NCBI GenBank assembly: GCA_015056575.1
Contig: SVGA01000004.1
Location: 1 to 64,000 of the forward strand
Origin: Butyrivibrio sp.
GTDB taxonomy: Bacteria > Bacillota > Clostridia > Lachnospirales > Lachnospiraceae
Length of the DNA stretch: 64,000 bases
Reading direction: 5' to 3'
Shown here: positions 15,866 through 25,054 of the stretch, in pieces
Numbering within the stretch: the first letter of the stretch is position 1
Layout of the letters: the number at the start of each line of letters is the position of its first letter
Notes under the pieces: model-generated
Told to the model about the DNA's origin: nothing
What the model saw: only the letters and a program-made list of their open reading frames with translations
Database searches by the model: none
Made by a program: the position numbers and the translations under genes

Positions 15866-17948
15866 GCACCACCTCAGGAACTTCGATATCTTCTTTGCGA
15901 AGTCTGTTCACCAGATTTACAAGAGGTTTACCCTGATTGCCTATGCGGGCATTGTAGTGGTTAATAAGCTCTGTGTACTGAGGGTTATCCCCAATCTTTT
16001 CCCTGAGTGCTTTGGAGAAAGGGCAGAAGGTAAACAGGATCTCTCTTGCCACCTTGTTGAGCCTGGGTGAGCTGTTGGCCTCAAATTTGATATAAGCAAG
16101 GTAATCGGCAATAAACACGTTCTTGTAGTTGTTGCTGAATTTCTTGAGGTCGGTGCGCAGCTTTTCCTTGTTCTCTGCGGAGAGAGAAGAGTTCTTTTTA
16201 AAGAACTGAAGATAGTCGCAGTACATTGAGGTCAGTGAAGGGTCGGTGACGTCGTTCCAGTGAACGCCCTGTTCCGTCTTACACATCTCCCATCTGAATT
16301 CACCAAAGAGCTTTATCATGCACTCCTCGGTGTTTTCTGTATTGAAGATGGAAATCAGCATACGGGCCTTTGTGCGCCTGTTTTTGCCGTCGATTTCCTG
16401 CCACAGGGAAGCGCGGCTTCCGACGTTGGGGAGCAGTATCATATAAGGAGTTATATCATCCGCGTAAAAGAGCTGTGTGATTCCGATATCGGTATTGGAA
16501 TAAACCGCCTGTCTGCAGAATACACTGTAATCGATACTCCTTATCATATCGAAGTAGCCGTTAACCTTAGGAGCGGTAAGATATGCCATATCAAGAGGCC
16601 GCAGCACGTTCTGCTGATCGAATACAGGCACAAAGGAAGATACTCTGCCGAAGGTCATTCTGTTACCAAGGGCAAAGAGATTTCGTATCTCAAATTCAAG
16701 ACGGCTCTTTTGATGATTCATCATGGCTTCCAGCTGGGCGTCGTTGATATTGCCGTTCATTTTCTGGTCACGAAGATAAGCCGGCCAGTCCTGGTCAAAC
16801 TCATTCTTTGAAGGGTCCACTTCAAGGTTATAGATTTTAAGAAGCCATTCGTAGATCGTCAGTACATTGCCGCCGGGATCGGGAACATAGGCCTTGGCCA
16901 TGTTGTAAAGGATCTCTGTATTCTTTGCTCCCGCAAGCTCCTCGTCAACAAAGCCGAACATGAAGAACATCTTAAGCTCAATGGGAATGTCGGTGTCGTT
17001 TATGCTTTTTTCGAAAGCAGCTGTATATATGTCGTAGAAGGTAGATCCTATACTTCTTCTTAACGCTCTTGCTTCGTCGGAAGAATCATATCTGTTCTCA
17101 AATACCTTGAATTTATTGATCTCGTCTTCGAATTTTGCTCCAATTTCCGAAGTTACATCGGAGTAAGCCAGGATCGTAGAGAGGGCATTTACGATGGTGA
17201 CGCTGCCCGCATCGCCTGACTCGGCTTTTTCCATATCGCTCAGCTTTGCTCTTATCATCTTCATGGCAGAGATAAAAGAGCCGGCTTTTCTTTTCAGGAT
17301 TTTTCGGTAAGCCTCAAGGGCCTGAACTTCATTGGAGATCTGTCTGATTATGGTAAAGGTGGTCATGACCATGCCTGCGGTAATTTCTACGCTAAGGGGA
17401 TAGAAGCTCTTCTTGGCCTCTGCGTCATGCTCCTTTAAGCTGTTGACAAATTCAAGGGCCCAGTCGGGGACATTGGGGGTCTTTTCGGGTGGAATGAGTT
17501 CATCCAGCTCCGGGAAAGTTCTCGGTGCTTCTCCCACCTTGATGCAAAGGCTGGGGTAATCGGCATAATCTGCCATTATCTGCTCATATTCTTTGTTGGC
17601 ATCATCAAACTCTTTTTCGTAGATGGCAGCGACAGCAGCGGCTGACATAGAAGATTGAGAAGCCAGGATAGGGGCAATTTTGGGATTACCTTTTACAACA
17701 AGGGGAATATCATCAAGAGACTCGTAAGGGTAGAAATAAACAGAGGTTTCTTCGATGGCCTCATAGGTATAGATATAGTTCCTGCCGGGATTCTCTGCAA
17801 AACCAATGAAATTACCGACACCGACTTCCATTGAGGAGGTGGCGTCGTAGATCTTAATGCGTCCCTTTACAATAACTTCAAGTGAAGAAACTTCGTCTTC
17901 AACGGCTTTGTGCAGTATTTGTCCTTTATCAAGCTTAAGCAGTCCCAT
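15837..17948 (-). CDS. Uncharacterised 703-residue protein with N-terminal cNMP-binding-like fold
   Basis: Residues 1-100 resemble a cyclic-nucleotide-binding beta-roll (LDKGQILHKA, SLEVIVKGRIKIYD, VGVGNFIGFAEN). The phosphate-binding cassette with its Arg is not evident, so ligand binding is doubtful. The rest (about 110-703) is mostly helical, rich in Lys/Glu, with no recognisable helix-turn-helix, kinase or membrane segment. GGAGG lies 4 bp upstream of the ATG. It is monocistronic, diverges from pepF, and ends inside the 3' end of the convergent isomerase gene. I do not recognise a function. A cytoplasmic sensor or scaffold is possible but unsupported. Confidence 0.8.
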   Translation of the reverse strand: MGLLKLDKGQILHKAVEDEVSSLEVIVKGRIKIYDATSSMEVGVGNFIGFAENPGRNYIYTYEAIEETSVYFYPYESLDDIPLVVKGNPKIAPILASQSSMSAAAVAAIYEKEFDDANKEYEQIMADYADYPSLCIKVGEAPRTFPELDELIPPEKTPNVPDWALEFVNSLKEHDAEAKKSFYPLSVEITAGMVMTTFTIIRQISNEVQALEAYRKILKRKAGSFISAMKMIRAKLSDMEKAESGDAGSVTIVNALSTILAYSDVTSEIGAKFEDEINKFKVFENRYDSSDEARALRRSIGSTFYDIYTAAFEKSINDTDIPIELKMFFMFGFVDEELAGAKNTEILYNMAKAYVPDPGGNVLTIYEWLLKIYNLEVDPSKNEFDQDWPAYLRDQKMNGNINDAQLEAMMNHQKSRLEFEIRNLFALGNRMTFGRVSSFVPVFDQQNVLRPLDMAYLTAPKVNGYFDMIRSIDYSVFCRQAVYSNTDIGITQLFYADDITPYMILLPNVGSRASLWQEIDGKNRRTKARMLISIFNTENTEECMIKLFGEFRWEMCKTEQGVHWNDVTDPSLTSMYCDYLQFFKKNSSLSAENKEKLRTDLKKFSNNYKNVFIADYLAYIKFEANSSPRLNKVAREILFTFCPFSKALREKIGDNPQYTELINHYNARIGNQGKPLVNLVNRLRKEDIEVPEVVLNQIEHLKK

Positions 17949-18103
17949 GACACCTCCGCATTAGTGATCTAATTGCGTATACATAATTATGATATCACGA
18001 TAAAGCTCCCATATCCACAAAATATACACAAATATCATGCTGGTAAAAGGCAGTTTTGGTGTTAGAATATCATTGTGCAAAATTAAAAAAGGAGGATTTA
18101 TCC

Positions 18104-19909
18104 ATGCAAAATAAATTACCCAAAAGAGAAGAAGTAGCTAAGGAGCTGACCTGGCGCCTTGAGGATATCTATGATGATGAATCAAAGTGGGAAGCCGATC
18201 TTGTAAAGGCAGGAGAGCTTGCGGATAAGATGAGCGCTTATCAGGGCAGGCTTTCGGAGAGCCCCGGGACTCTTCTTGAGCTTTTCAGATTACATGAAGA
18301 ACTTGAGCATACAATGGACAAGGTTTACGGCTATGCTCACATGAGAGGCGATCAGGATACAGGAAACGCCACCTATCAGAATCTTTCCCAGAGGGCAATG
18401 TCAGCCTATGTCGGAACCTCAGAGAAGACTGCATTTGTAAGCCCCGAGATCCTTCAGATCTCAGAGGAGGTTCTGCAGGAATTTTATGCAAAAGAGCCTG
18501 AGCTTACCCGCTACAGGAGAATGATCACCGAGATCAGAAGACTTAAGGACCATATGCTTGACAGTGCTACAGAGCAGCTCCTTGCCAGTGCGGGAGAGGT
18601 TCAGGGAGCATCCCAGAAGGCCTATGGAATGCTGGTAAACGCAGACCTTAAGTTCCCCTCTGTTAAGGATTCCAAGGGGGAAGAGGTTCAGCTTTCAAAC
18701 GGGAGATTTGTTCCTACCCAGATGTCCAAGGACAGAGCGCTCAGAAAGGCAAGCTTTGAGGCTTTCTACGGAAGATTTCAGGAGTTCAAGAACACCTGGG
18801 CTGCCCTTTATGACGGTGAAGTTAAGGGTCGTATCTTTGAAGCCAAGGCAAGAAAGTATGATTCAGCTTTTGAAGCTGCAGTAGATGCCAATAACGTTTC
18901 ACCTGCGGTTTGCGACAATCTCTTTTCCTCGATCCACGACAACATGGACAAGATGCATCGCTACGTTTCCCTTCGTAAGAAGCTCCTTGGAGTTGATGAG
19001 CTCCATATGTATGATGTTTACGTTGGAATGCTGCCTGAGTTTGACATGAAGGTTTCCTATGAGGAGGCAAAAGAGCTGTCTCTTAAAGCTCTGGCACCGC
19101 TTGGGGAGGACTATCTTGAGATCGTTAAGACCGCCTACGACAACAGATGGATCGATGTTGTTGAGAATGAAGGAAAGCGCGGAGGGGCATATTCCGACGG
19201 TGTATATGATGTGCATCCTTATATGCTCCTTAACTATAACGATACCTTAAACGACGTATTTACTCTGGTTCACGAGATGGGACATTCCATGCACACCTGG
19301 TATTCCACAAAGAATCAGACCATCATTGATGCAGGCTACAAGATCTTTGTTGCGGAGGTTGCTTCCACAACCAACGAGGTTCTGCTTTATCACTACATGA
19401 AGGATCACGCACAGAGCAAGGAAGAGAAGGCATTCATCATCAATCACTTCCTTGAGAGCTTTAAGAGCACCATGTTCCGCCAGACCATGTTTGAGGAGTT
19501 CGAGAGAAAGACCTGTAAAATGGCAGAGGAGGGAACCCCTCTTACAGCCGAGACTCTGTACGATGTATACCTGGGTCTCAACAAGCAGTACTTCGGAGAG
19601 GAGATGATCTCTGATGAGCTGATCGGATGGGAATGGTGCAGGATTCCGCACTTCTACTACAATTTCTATGTTTACCAGTATGCTACAAGCTTTGCTGCAG
19701 CAGTTGCCATTGCAGATCGCATCCTCAAGGAAGGAGCACCTGCCGTTGAGCAGTACAAGAAGTTCCTCTCAAGCGGCTGCACTCAGGATCCTGTAAGCCT
19801 TCTTAAGATCGCCGGAGTAGACCTTGCAACCAAGGCACCCATTGACTCAGCACTTGCTGTATTTGGCGAGGCTCTTAACGAAATGGAAGAGGCGGTAAAA
19901 GAGCTTTGA
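18104..19909 (+). CDS. pepF: Oligoendopeptidase F
   Basis: This cytosolic M3-family zinc metallopeptidase (601 residues) cleaves short peptides. The zinc site is TLVHEMGHSMHTWYS (HExxH), with a downstream Glu in FVAEVASTTNEVLL as third ligand. The C-terminal IPHFYYNFYVYQYATSFA is characteristic of the family. The start at 18104 follows GGAGG; the frame is open from 18056 but lacks a site there. It faces tmcAL, with 5 bp between the two stop codons. A small hairpin (CTTTGAT-AAG-ATCAAAG, 19904-19920) spans both stops. Confidence 0.95.
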   Translation: MQNKLPKREEVAKELTWRLEDIYDDESKWEADLVKAGELADKMSAYQGRLSESPGTLLELFRLHEELEHTMDKVYGYAHMRGDQDTGNATYQNLSQRAMSAYVGTSEKTAFVSPEILQISEEVLQEFYAKEPELTRYRRMITEIRRLKDHMLDSATEQLLASAGEVQGASQKAYGMLVNADLKFPSVKDSKGEEVQLSNGRFVPTQMSKDRALRKASFEAFYGRFQEFKNTWAALYDGEVKGRIFEAKARKYDSAFEAAVDANNVSPAVCDNLFSSIHDNMDKMHRYVSLRKKLLGVDELHMYDVYVGMLPEFDMKVSYEEAKELSLKALAPLGEDYLEIVKTAYDNRWIDVVENEGKRGGAYSDGVYDVHPYMLLNYNDTLNDVFTLVHEMGHSMHTWYSTKNQTIIDAGYKIFVAEVASTTNEVLLYHYMKDHAQSKEEKAFIINHFLESFKSTMFRQTMFEEFERKTCKMAEEGTPLTAETLYDVYLGLNKQYFGEEMISDELIGWEWCRIPHFYYNFYVYQYATSFAAAVAIADRILKEGAPAVEQYKKFLSSGCTQDPVSLLKIAGVDLATKAPIDSALAVFGEALNEMEEAVKEL

Positions 19910-19914
19910 TAAGA

Positions 19915-21168
19915 TCAAAGTATAATCTGTTTTAAACTGTATTCGCCGGAAATTCCCGCATTGCTCACCAGTGAGTATACCTCACTGGCTCTGAGCGTCT
20001 CCTCAAGAAGCTGAAGCTGAAGGGGAGACAGGAGTTTTCCGGCGTCTTTTAACCTGTCGATCACCGGTATGGCAGCCTTATCATGAATAGCTCCAAGAAG
20101 GTCAGAGGAGTCTTTTTTCATCCCAAGTACCCGGGCATAGCCTGTAAAGCCGTCTTTTTTGTAGGCGGACATATGCTCCTGTGTTATATCAAGGAGGATA
20201 TGCATAAGACAGCGGCTGACCCTGGTGTATACCAGGTTTCTTGTCTTCATCAGTTCGCAAAAAGATGAGAAACCGTCGCACACAGACATGCTCTTAACAA
20301 ATCTGTTGGAGATGTCACTGCTGACATCCAGGTACTTTGTATAGCCCATGTCTTTTTCCATTACCAGTTTATAGTAAAGAAGATCAGAGAAATCGTTGAC
20401 GTGAAGAAGATTTCCGGGAGCAGTGACAAAACAGGCCGCAGCCTCAAGAGGCACCATGCCCTTTAAAACTTCCGGAGCGTGGGACTTGGCGTCATATCTT
20501 GTATTGTTAAGAAGCAGGGCCCTTAAGGAAGATGCACTGGGAATCTCCGCTGTGACATTGCTGTGGTAGGGCTGACCGGTCCTCTGTATAATATAGGGTT
20601 TGATGGAACTGTTTCTTCGTTTTAAGCTCCTTAGATATTCAATGGCAAGGATGTTGTTTGGGGAAGTGAGGATAACGGTGGTATCTTCCGATGATGATTC
20701 ACGGCCGTTACCGGTCAAAACCGCATCCAATGCCTTTTTTCTTGCAAGGGGAAAAGAGTCACCGTCTTTAAGGCACTTCTCCAGAGTCTTTTTAAAAAGA
20801 GCCGGCTCAAGGCTTAAGATATCGGCAAGTTCCTGAAGCCTCTTTGGATCTGGGGACTCGCTTCCAAAGCACAGGTAATCAACACATCCGAGTTTATCGA
20901 GAATGGAAACGGCACCCTCGGCAAAATACTCCGCGCTTCCAAGGCTGTAGTAGATGGGAAGCTCAAGGACAAGGTCTGCTCCGCAATTAAGAGCCATACG
21001 GGTCCTTGTGAACTTATCCGTGATGGCGGGAGCGCCTCTTTGTACATAATCTCCGCTCATTACGACAACCACCCGGTCTGCCGAAAGAGCTCTTTTGCAG
21101 TGATCGATAAGATATTTATGGCCGTTGTGGAAAGGATTGAACTCTGCGATGATTCCGATGGTTTTCAT
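19915..21168 (-). CDS. tmcAL: tRNA(Met) cytidine acetate ligase (TmcAL, YlbM family)
   Basis: The family makes N4-acetylcytidine at the wobble base of elongator tRNA-Met using acetate and ATP. The 417 residues contain the nucleotidyltransferase signature GIIAEFNPFHNGHKYLI, plus VVVMSGDYVQRGAPAI, NCGADLVLELP and CFGSES typical of the family. AAAGG precedes the ATG. It diverges from ackA across a 143-bp region. Pairing with an acetate kinase gene is common in Clostridia and may only be genomic tradition. Confidence 0.93.
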   Translation of the reverse strand: MKTIGIIAEFNPFHNGHKYLIDHCKRALSADRVVVVMSGDYVQRGAPAITDKFTRTRMALNCGADLVLELPIYYSLGSAEYFAEGAVSILDKLGCVDYLCFGSESPDPKRLQELADILSLEPALFKKTLEKCLKDGDSFPLARKKALDAVLTGNGRESSSEDTTVILTSPNNILAIEYLRSLKRRNSSIKPYIIQRTGQPYHSNVTAEIPSASSLRALLLNNTRYDAKSHAPEVLKGMVPLEAAACFVTAPGNLLHVNDFSDLLYYKLVMEKDMGYTKYLDVSSDISNRFVKSMSVCDGFSSFCELMKTRNLVYTRVSRCLMHILLDITQEHMSAYKKDGFTGYARVLGMKKDSSDLLGAIHDKAAIPVIDRLKDAGKLLSPLQLQLLEETLRASEVYSLVSNAGISGEYSLKQIIL

Positions 21169-21231
21169 GATGCGCCTTTCTTTTGTTATAAGTTATGTAT
21201 AGTAAAGCAGGATTTTTGTACAGATTTTTCC

Positions 21232-21260
21232 TTGTTTTAAGTACTTATTATAAGTATCAT
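21232..21260 (+). promoter_or_regulatory. Candidate ackA promoter
   Basis: TTGTTT (21232-21237), a 17-bp spacer and TATCAT (21255-21260) lie about 50 bp before ackA. The spacer contains an AAGTACTTATTATAAGTA dyad that could be an operator. Confidence 0.4.
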
Positions 21261-21311
21261 ATATTTTGGTAGTTTTTGCAAAGCTAATTAAAATCAGAAA
21301 GAGGTTATAAA

Positions 21312-22505
21312 ATGAAAATACTGGTTATCAATTGCGGCAGTTCTTCACTTAAGTTTCAGCTGATCGATTCCGAGACAGAGGCAGTTATCTGCAAGGGCCT
21401 TTGCGAGAGGATCGGCATTGACGGAAGCAGAATTGTTTACACTCCCGAGGGCAAGGATAAGATCACTATTGAGGAGCCCATGCCTGATCACAACAGGGCT
21501 ATCGAGATGGTTATCGAGGCACTTACCAACAAGGAGAACGGCGTAGTTTCTCTTGATGAGATCGGCGCTGTCGGACATCGTATCGTACACGGTGGTGAAA
21601 AATTCACAAAGTCTGTTGTCATTGATGAGGAAGTTATAAAGGCCATAGAGGATGTATCAGATCTTGCACCTCTTCACAATCCCGCAAACCTTATCGGTAT
21701 CAGAGCATGCCAGAAGGTTATGCCCGGTGTGCCTATGGTTGCTGTATTTGACACAGCTTTCCATCAGACAATGCCCCAGGAGGCATATCTCTACGGACTT
21801 CCTTATTCATACTATGAGAAGTACGGCATCAGAAGATACGGCTTCCACGGCACAAGCCATTCTTATGTAAGTAAGCGTGCTGCAGAAATTCTCGGCAAGG
21901 ATGCTAAGGACCTTAACATCATTGTATGCCACCTTGGAAACGGTGCTTCAGTTTCAGCTGTTAAGGGCGGAGAGTGCATCGACACTTCCATGGGTCTTAC
22001 TCCTCTTGAGGGACTTATTATGGGAACAAGAACCGGTGACATCGATCCTTCCGTTGTAGAATTCATCATGAAGAAAGAGAACTCATCAGTTGCTGATGTT
22101 ACAAACCTTCTCAACAAGAAGTCAGGTGTATTCGGACTTTCCAATGACCTGTCATCAGACTTCAGAGATCTTGAGGATGCTTATATCAAGGGTGATGAGG
22201 GTGCAAAGAGAGCAGTTGATGCTTTCACCTACAGAGTTGCCAAATACATCGGCTCCTATGCTGTTGCACTTGGCAGCGTAGATGCTATCTGCTTCACAGC
22301 AGGTGTAGGCGAGAACAGTGGATTTACAAGAGAACTGATCTGCAAGAGACTTTCTTTCCTTGGAGCAACTGTAGATGCTGAGGCCAACAAAGTCCGCGGC
22401 GAGGAGAAAGTTATCTCAGGTGCTGACAGCAAAGTTAAGCTTATGGTAGTTCCCACAAATGAGGAGCTTGCCATCGCAAGAGATACTTATGCACTGACCA
22501 GGTAA
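21312..22505 (+). CDS. ackA: Acetate kinase
   Basis: The enzyme converts acetyl phosphate and ADP to acetate and ATP, the final energy-yielding step of acetate formation. The 397-residue protein shows the signatures [36 protein letters not shown] and [19 protein letters not shown], plus [17 protein letters not shown] lies upstream of the ATG. No phosphotransacetylase gene adjoins it, so pta must be elsewhere if present. The gene ends at the edge of a long inverted repeat. Confidence 0.97.
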   Translation: MKILVINCGSSSLKFQLIDSETEAVICKGLCERIGIDGSRIVYTPEGKDKITIEEPMPDHNRAIEMVIEALTNKENGVVSLDEIGAVGHRIVHGGEKFTKSVVIDEEVIKAIEDVSDLAPLHNPANLIGIRACQKVMPGVPMVAVFDTAFHQTMPQEAYLYGLPYSYYEKYGIRRYGFHGTSHSYVSKRAAEILGKDAKDLNIIVCHLGNGASVSAVKGGECIDTSMGLTPLEGLIMGTRTGDIDPSVVEFIMKKENSSVADVTNLLNKKSGVFGLSNDLSSDFRDLEDAYIKGDEGAKRAVDAFTYRVAKYIGSYAVALGSVDAICFTAGVGENSGFTRELICKRLSFLGATVDAEANKVRGEEKVISGADSKVKLMVVPTNEELAIARDTYALTR

Positions 22506-22539
22506 AGACGACTTTTTCATGTACTTGTCCGGAATTCTA

Positions 22540-22772
22540 CTTTCAGGCACACTTCCGAAACTGTGCTTAAGGTATATCTCCGGGAATGCGCAGTTCTCGG
22601 ACGAGGATGATGATTTTTCAAACAAAGAAAACAGCAAATGCCGATTTCTCTGAGTAACACGAAATGAGGCATTTGCTGTTTTTTGAGTTTAGGAAAATCA
22701 CACCGCAGACGAACACAAGCATTTTTGGAGATATACCTGAATCACTGCAGTATCGGGAATGTGCCTGATAAA
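22540..22772. repeat. 233-bp imperfect inverted repeat between convergent genes
   Basis: The left arm (22540-22642) and the reverse complement of the right arm (22668-22772) align end to end around position 22655. Shared blocks are TCAGGCAC (22543 / 22768), AGGTATATCTCC (22570-22581 / 22727-22738) and AACAGCAAATGCC (22630-22642 / 22668-22680). It fills nearly the whole gap between ackA and the minus-strand isomerase. Confidence 0.8.
22630..22684. terminator. Bidirectional terminator for ackA and the facing isomerase gene
   Basis: The core of the inverted repeat, a 13-bp perfect stem (AACAGCAAATGCC / GGCATTTGCTGTT) with an inner ATTTC/GAAAT stem, is followed by TTTTTT-like tracts on the plus strand and TTTTCTTT on the minus strand. 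Confidence 0.75.
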
Positions 22773-22776
22773 GCTA

Positions 22777-23421
22777 TCAAGCTCCTAAGATTTCATGTAC
22801 TGCAGCTTTGATGGCTTCATCAGTTGCGTTGGCATCGAAGTACTCAAGGAAGTGCTCACCGGAGAGAGCTCCCTTTACAAGATCATTATCAAGTTTTTTT
22901 AGGATAGTAGGGATATCCTGGTTGAGGGTTACTTTTCTTACTTCGTCCAGGATCTTCTTGTTGCGCTGTTCGGGAACGGCTCTTTCTCTGGGATATCCCT
23001 GGCCGCTTTCCTCGCAGAAGAGCTTCTCGAAGATGTACTGAAGATTGAGCTCTGCGCCCCAGCCTGATTTAAGGGCAAAGTTGATGGAGATGGCATTGCC
23101 GTCGTTGATCTGAGCAAAGGTGTAGGCATCAAGAGGATCGGTGACATGTCCGCAGATTACTCCGGGGAAGCTGTTGCAGGCAAGCATTGCGCCTTCACCT
23201 GTTCCGCAGCCTGTGATCACATAATCAGCTGCTCCCGAATTTAAGAGCACGCAGGCGAGAATGCCGTTTTGAACATAGGTGAGCTGTGCCTTGTCCTCAG
23301 CTGAATACATGCCGTAGTTAAATACTTCAAAGCCATGGCTGTCGGCAACTTTTTTTAGGGCACCGTAGATCATCTCATTCTTTGCAGCCTGACTGTTTTC
23401 ATTTATAAGTGCTATTTTCAT
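22777..23421 (-). CDS. RpiB/LacA/LacB-family sugar isomerase, DhuI-like
   Basis: This 214-residue protein has the RpiB/LacAB fold core MKIALINENSQAAKNEMIYG, NSGAADYVITGCGTGEGAM and CNSFPGVICG. RpiB is usually near 150 residues. The extra C-terminal ~65 residues and phrases such as QLTYVQNGILA and YPRERAVPEQRN resemble DhuI-type proteins, which isomerise 4-deoxy-L-threo-5-hexosulose uronate from unsaturated uronides. That assignment is from family memory and needs a search. If right, it links to the uronate locus at the start of the window, both leading to KDG-type intermediates. GGAGGG precedes the ATG. It is monocistronic. Confidence 0.82.
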   Translation of the reverse strand: MKIALINENSQAAKNEMIYGALKKVADSHGFEVFNYGMYSAEDKAQLTYVQNGILACVLLNSGAADYVITGCGTGEGAMLACNSFPGVICGHVTDPLDAYTFAQINDGNAISINFALKSGWGAELNLQYIFEKLFCEESGQGYPRERAVPEQRNKKILDEVRKVTLNQDIPTILKKLDNDLVKGALSGEHFLEYFDANATDEAIKAAVHEILGA

Positions 23422-23583
23422 ATTGAAATCCCTCCGTTAAGATTATAGTTTCTGACATGCCTATTTTAGGTCTTTGGAATGTCACTGTCCATGTGGTTTT
23501 GTCCTTTGTGCAGAATAGTCAAGAAACTGGACAAATGTTACAGATTTGTTAATTTTTTCCTTTATATGGAAAGGGTTTCATGC

Positions 23584-23589
23584 TATACT
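23584..23589 (+). promoter_or_regulatory. Extended -10 element for the TPR protein operon
   Basis: TGCTATACT gives a TG-extended TATACT (23584-23589). It lies inside the longer open frame beginning at 23546, which supports a translation start further downstream. Confidence 0.45.
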
Positions 23590-23635
23590 AACGAAAGCAT
23601 TTTTGTTTTTGGATAAATTTAAGGGTGGTTTAGTT

Positions 23636-25051
23636 TTGGATATTTCAGTTTCAAATAATTACAGGAAAAAGGAACAGGTAAGAAGGTCATCTGGAAGGAG
23701 AGGCGCAGCAAGGCGTTCTAAATCGGCTCTTTCCGTTAAGCCTTTTATTATAACAGGGCTCGCACTTATAGTACTTGGCGTTGCAGGATTCTTTGTATAC
23801 AACAATCTGCCTGCAGTTCAGGTCAATAAGGCTATAGCTGCAGGAGACAAATACCTGGAGACATCGGATTATCAGTCTGCTATTGATTCCTACAACGAGG
23901 CTATACAGATAGACAGTCATTCCGTTACAGCTTATTCCAATATGGCAGGAGCATATCTTAGCAACAATGATGCTGAGTCAGCCAAGAAGATCCTCTATGC
24001 CGGATGGGAGAATACAGAGAATACCGGACTTCTGGACAATTACCACACGGTGATCCTCAATGAGGCTGTGGATGCCATGAATTCACAGACTGCCAATATG
24101 AACACTGCACTTGCCATACTGTCAGTTCTTAAGGACGACAACAACAGCAGTGACGCGGTAAAGCTTCTTGATGCTGCTTACGGGCGGGTATTCAAGGATG
24201 CCTACGGATATGACACAGATGCATTTTTCAGATCCGATTGCACCACCTATTCTTCGGAAAACGGAAGTGCAACCTTCTCTTATAGCGAGTACGCCGGTTT
24301 TGTGAATGAGCTGATCGATATTTATAAAGCTGCACCTTCGGAAGAGCTTAAGGAAGTAGTTCTTAAATATGCTGTACCGGGTCTTGATTCCTTCACCATG
24401 AACTACGAGGATGCCCTTTCATATGAATCAGTTCTTGATGAGGTGGAGAGCAGTGTTGGCACCTGCGAGGAACTTGATTCCTTCAAAAAATGTATCGTAA
24501 ATGCCCGTGAGGTACAGAGCGTATTCAGCGATATCTTTACCCAGCTGGACGTGGGAAATGTGGATGAACTCAGAAGCTTTATCGTATCCGATGAGTATAT
24601 TGCTCTTCGAGATATCTTTTTAAATAAAATAGACACACCTCTGGAGAACACAACATATATTCCCGTCAGCAGGGAGGCTGTTGTTTTCAATAACAATGAG
24701 GGAAGCTGGAGCTACAGGTTCTTAAGCTTTGATGAGAATCCTGCTACAGCCGGAGTTATCACCATCTGGGCCAACTATTTTGAGGATGGGGGCGTCCAGA
24801 GATGCGCGATCTCCTATGAGCCTGAATCCATCGATGACAGCTATTATCCTCATACCAAGTATTCAGTCACATATCTCAACAGCTATGTGACCCAGGGAAA
24901 TTCCACCAAGGTTCCCAAGATGAATTACAGGCTTGAAACCTCCATTACAATGCAGGACGGAGAAGAGGAAGAGACTATAATAAGTGATTGGGGAGGGCCC
25001 GACGAAGCGACAATGGACATAGATACCATTGAGTCCAGAATCCGGGCATAA
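23636..25051 (+). CDS. Membrane-anchored TPR protein of unknown function
   Basis: I start this at a TTG (23636) because AAGGGTGG lies 6 bp upstream and the promoter -10 falls within any longer version. The 471-residue product has a basic cytoplasmic N-terminus, one membrane helix at about 38-60 (FIITGLALIVLGVAGFFVY), and outside it TPR-like helices (AIAAGDKYLETSDYQSAIDS and following). A C-terminal beta-rich region of about 120 residues follows. It resembles single-pass TPR proteins common in Clostridia whose role is unknown. A CDF transporter gene follows after 3 bp, so they share a transcript. Confidence 0.75.
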   Translation: MDISVSNNYRKKEQVRRSSGRRGAARRSKSALSVKPFIITGLALIVLGVAGFFVYNNLPAVQVNKAIAAGDKYLETSDYQSAIDSYNEAIQIDSHSVTAYSNMAGAYLSNNDAESAKKILYAGWENTENTGLLDNYHTVILNEAVDAMNSQTANMNTALAILSVLKDDNNSSDAVKLLDAAYGRVFKDAYGYDTDAFFRSDCTTYSSENGSATFSYSEYAGFVNELIDIYKAAPSEELKEVVLKYAVPGLDSFTMNYEDALSYESVLDEVESSVGTCEELDSFKKCIVNAREVQSVFSDIFTQLDVGNVDELRSFIVSDEYIALRDIFLNKIDTPLENTTYIPVSREAVVFNNNEGSWSYRFLSFDENPATAGVITIWANYFEDGGVQRCAISYEPESIDDSYYPHTKYSVTYLNSYVTQGNSTKVPKMNYRLETSITMQDGEEEETIISDWGGPDEATMDIDTIESRIRA

Positions 25052-25054
25052 TAC

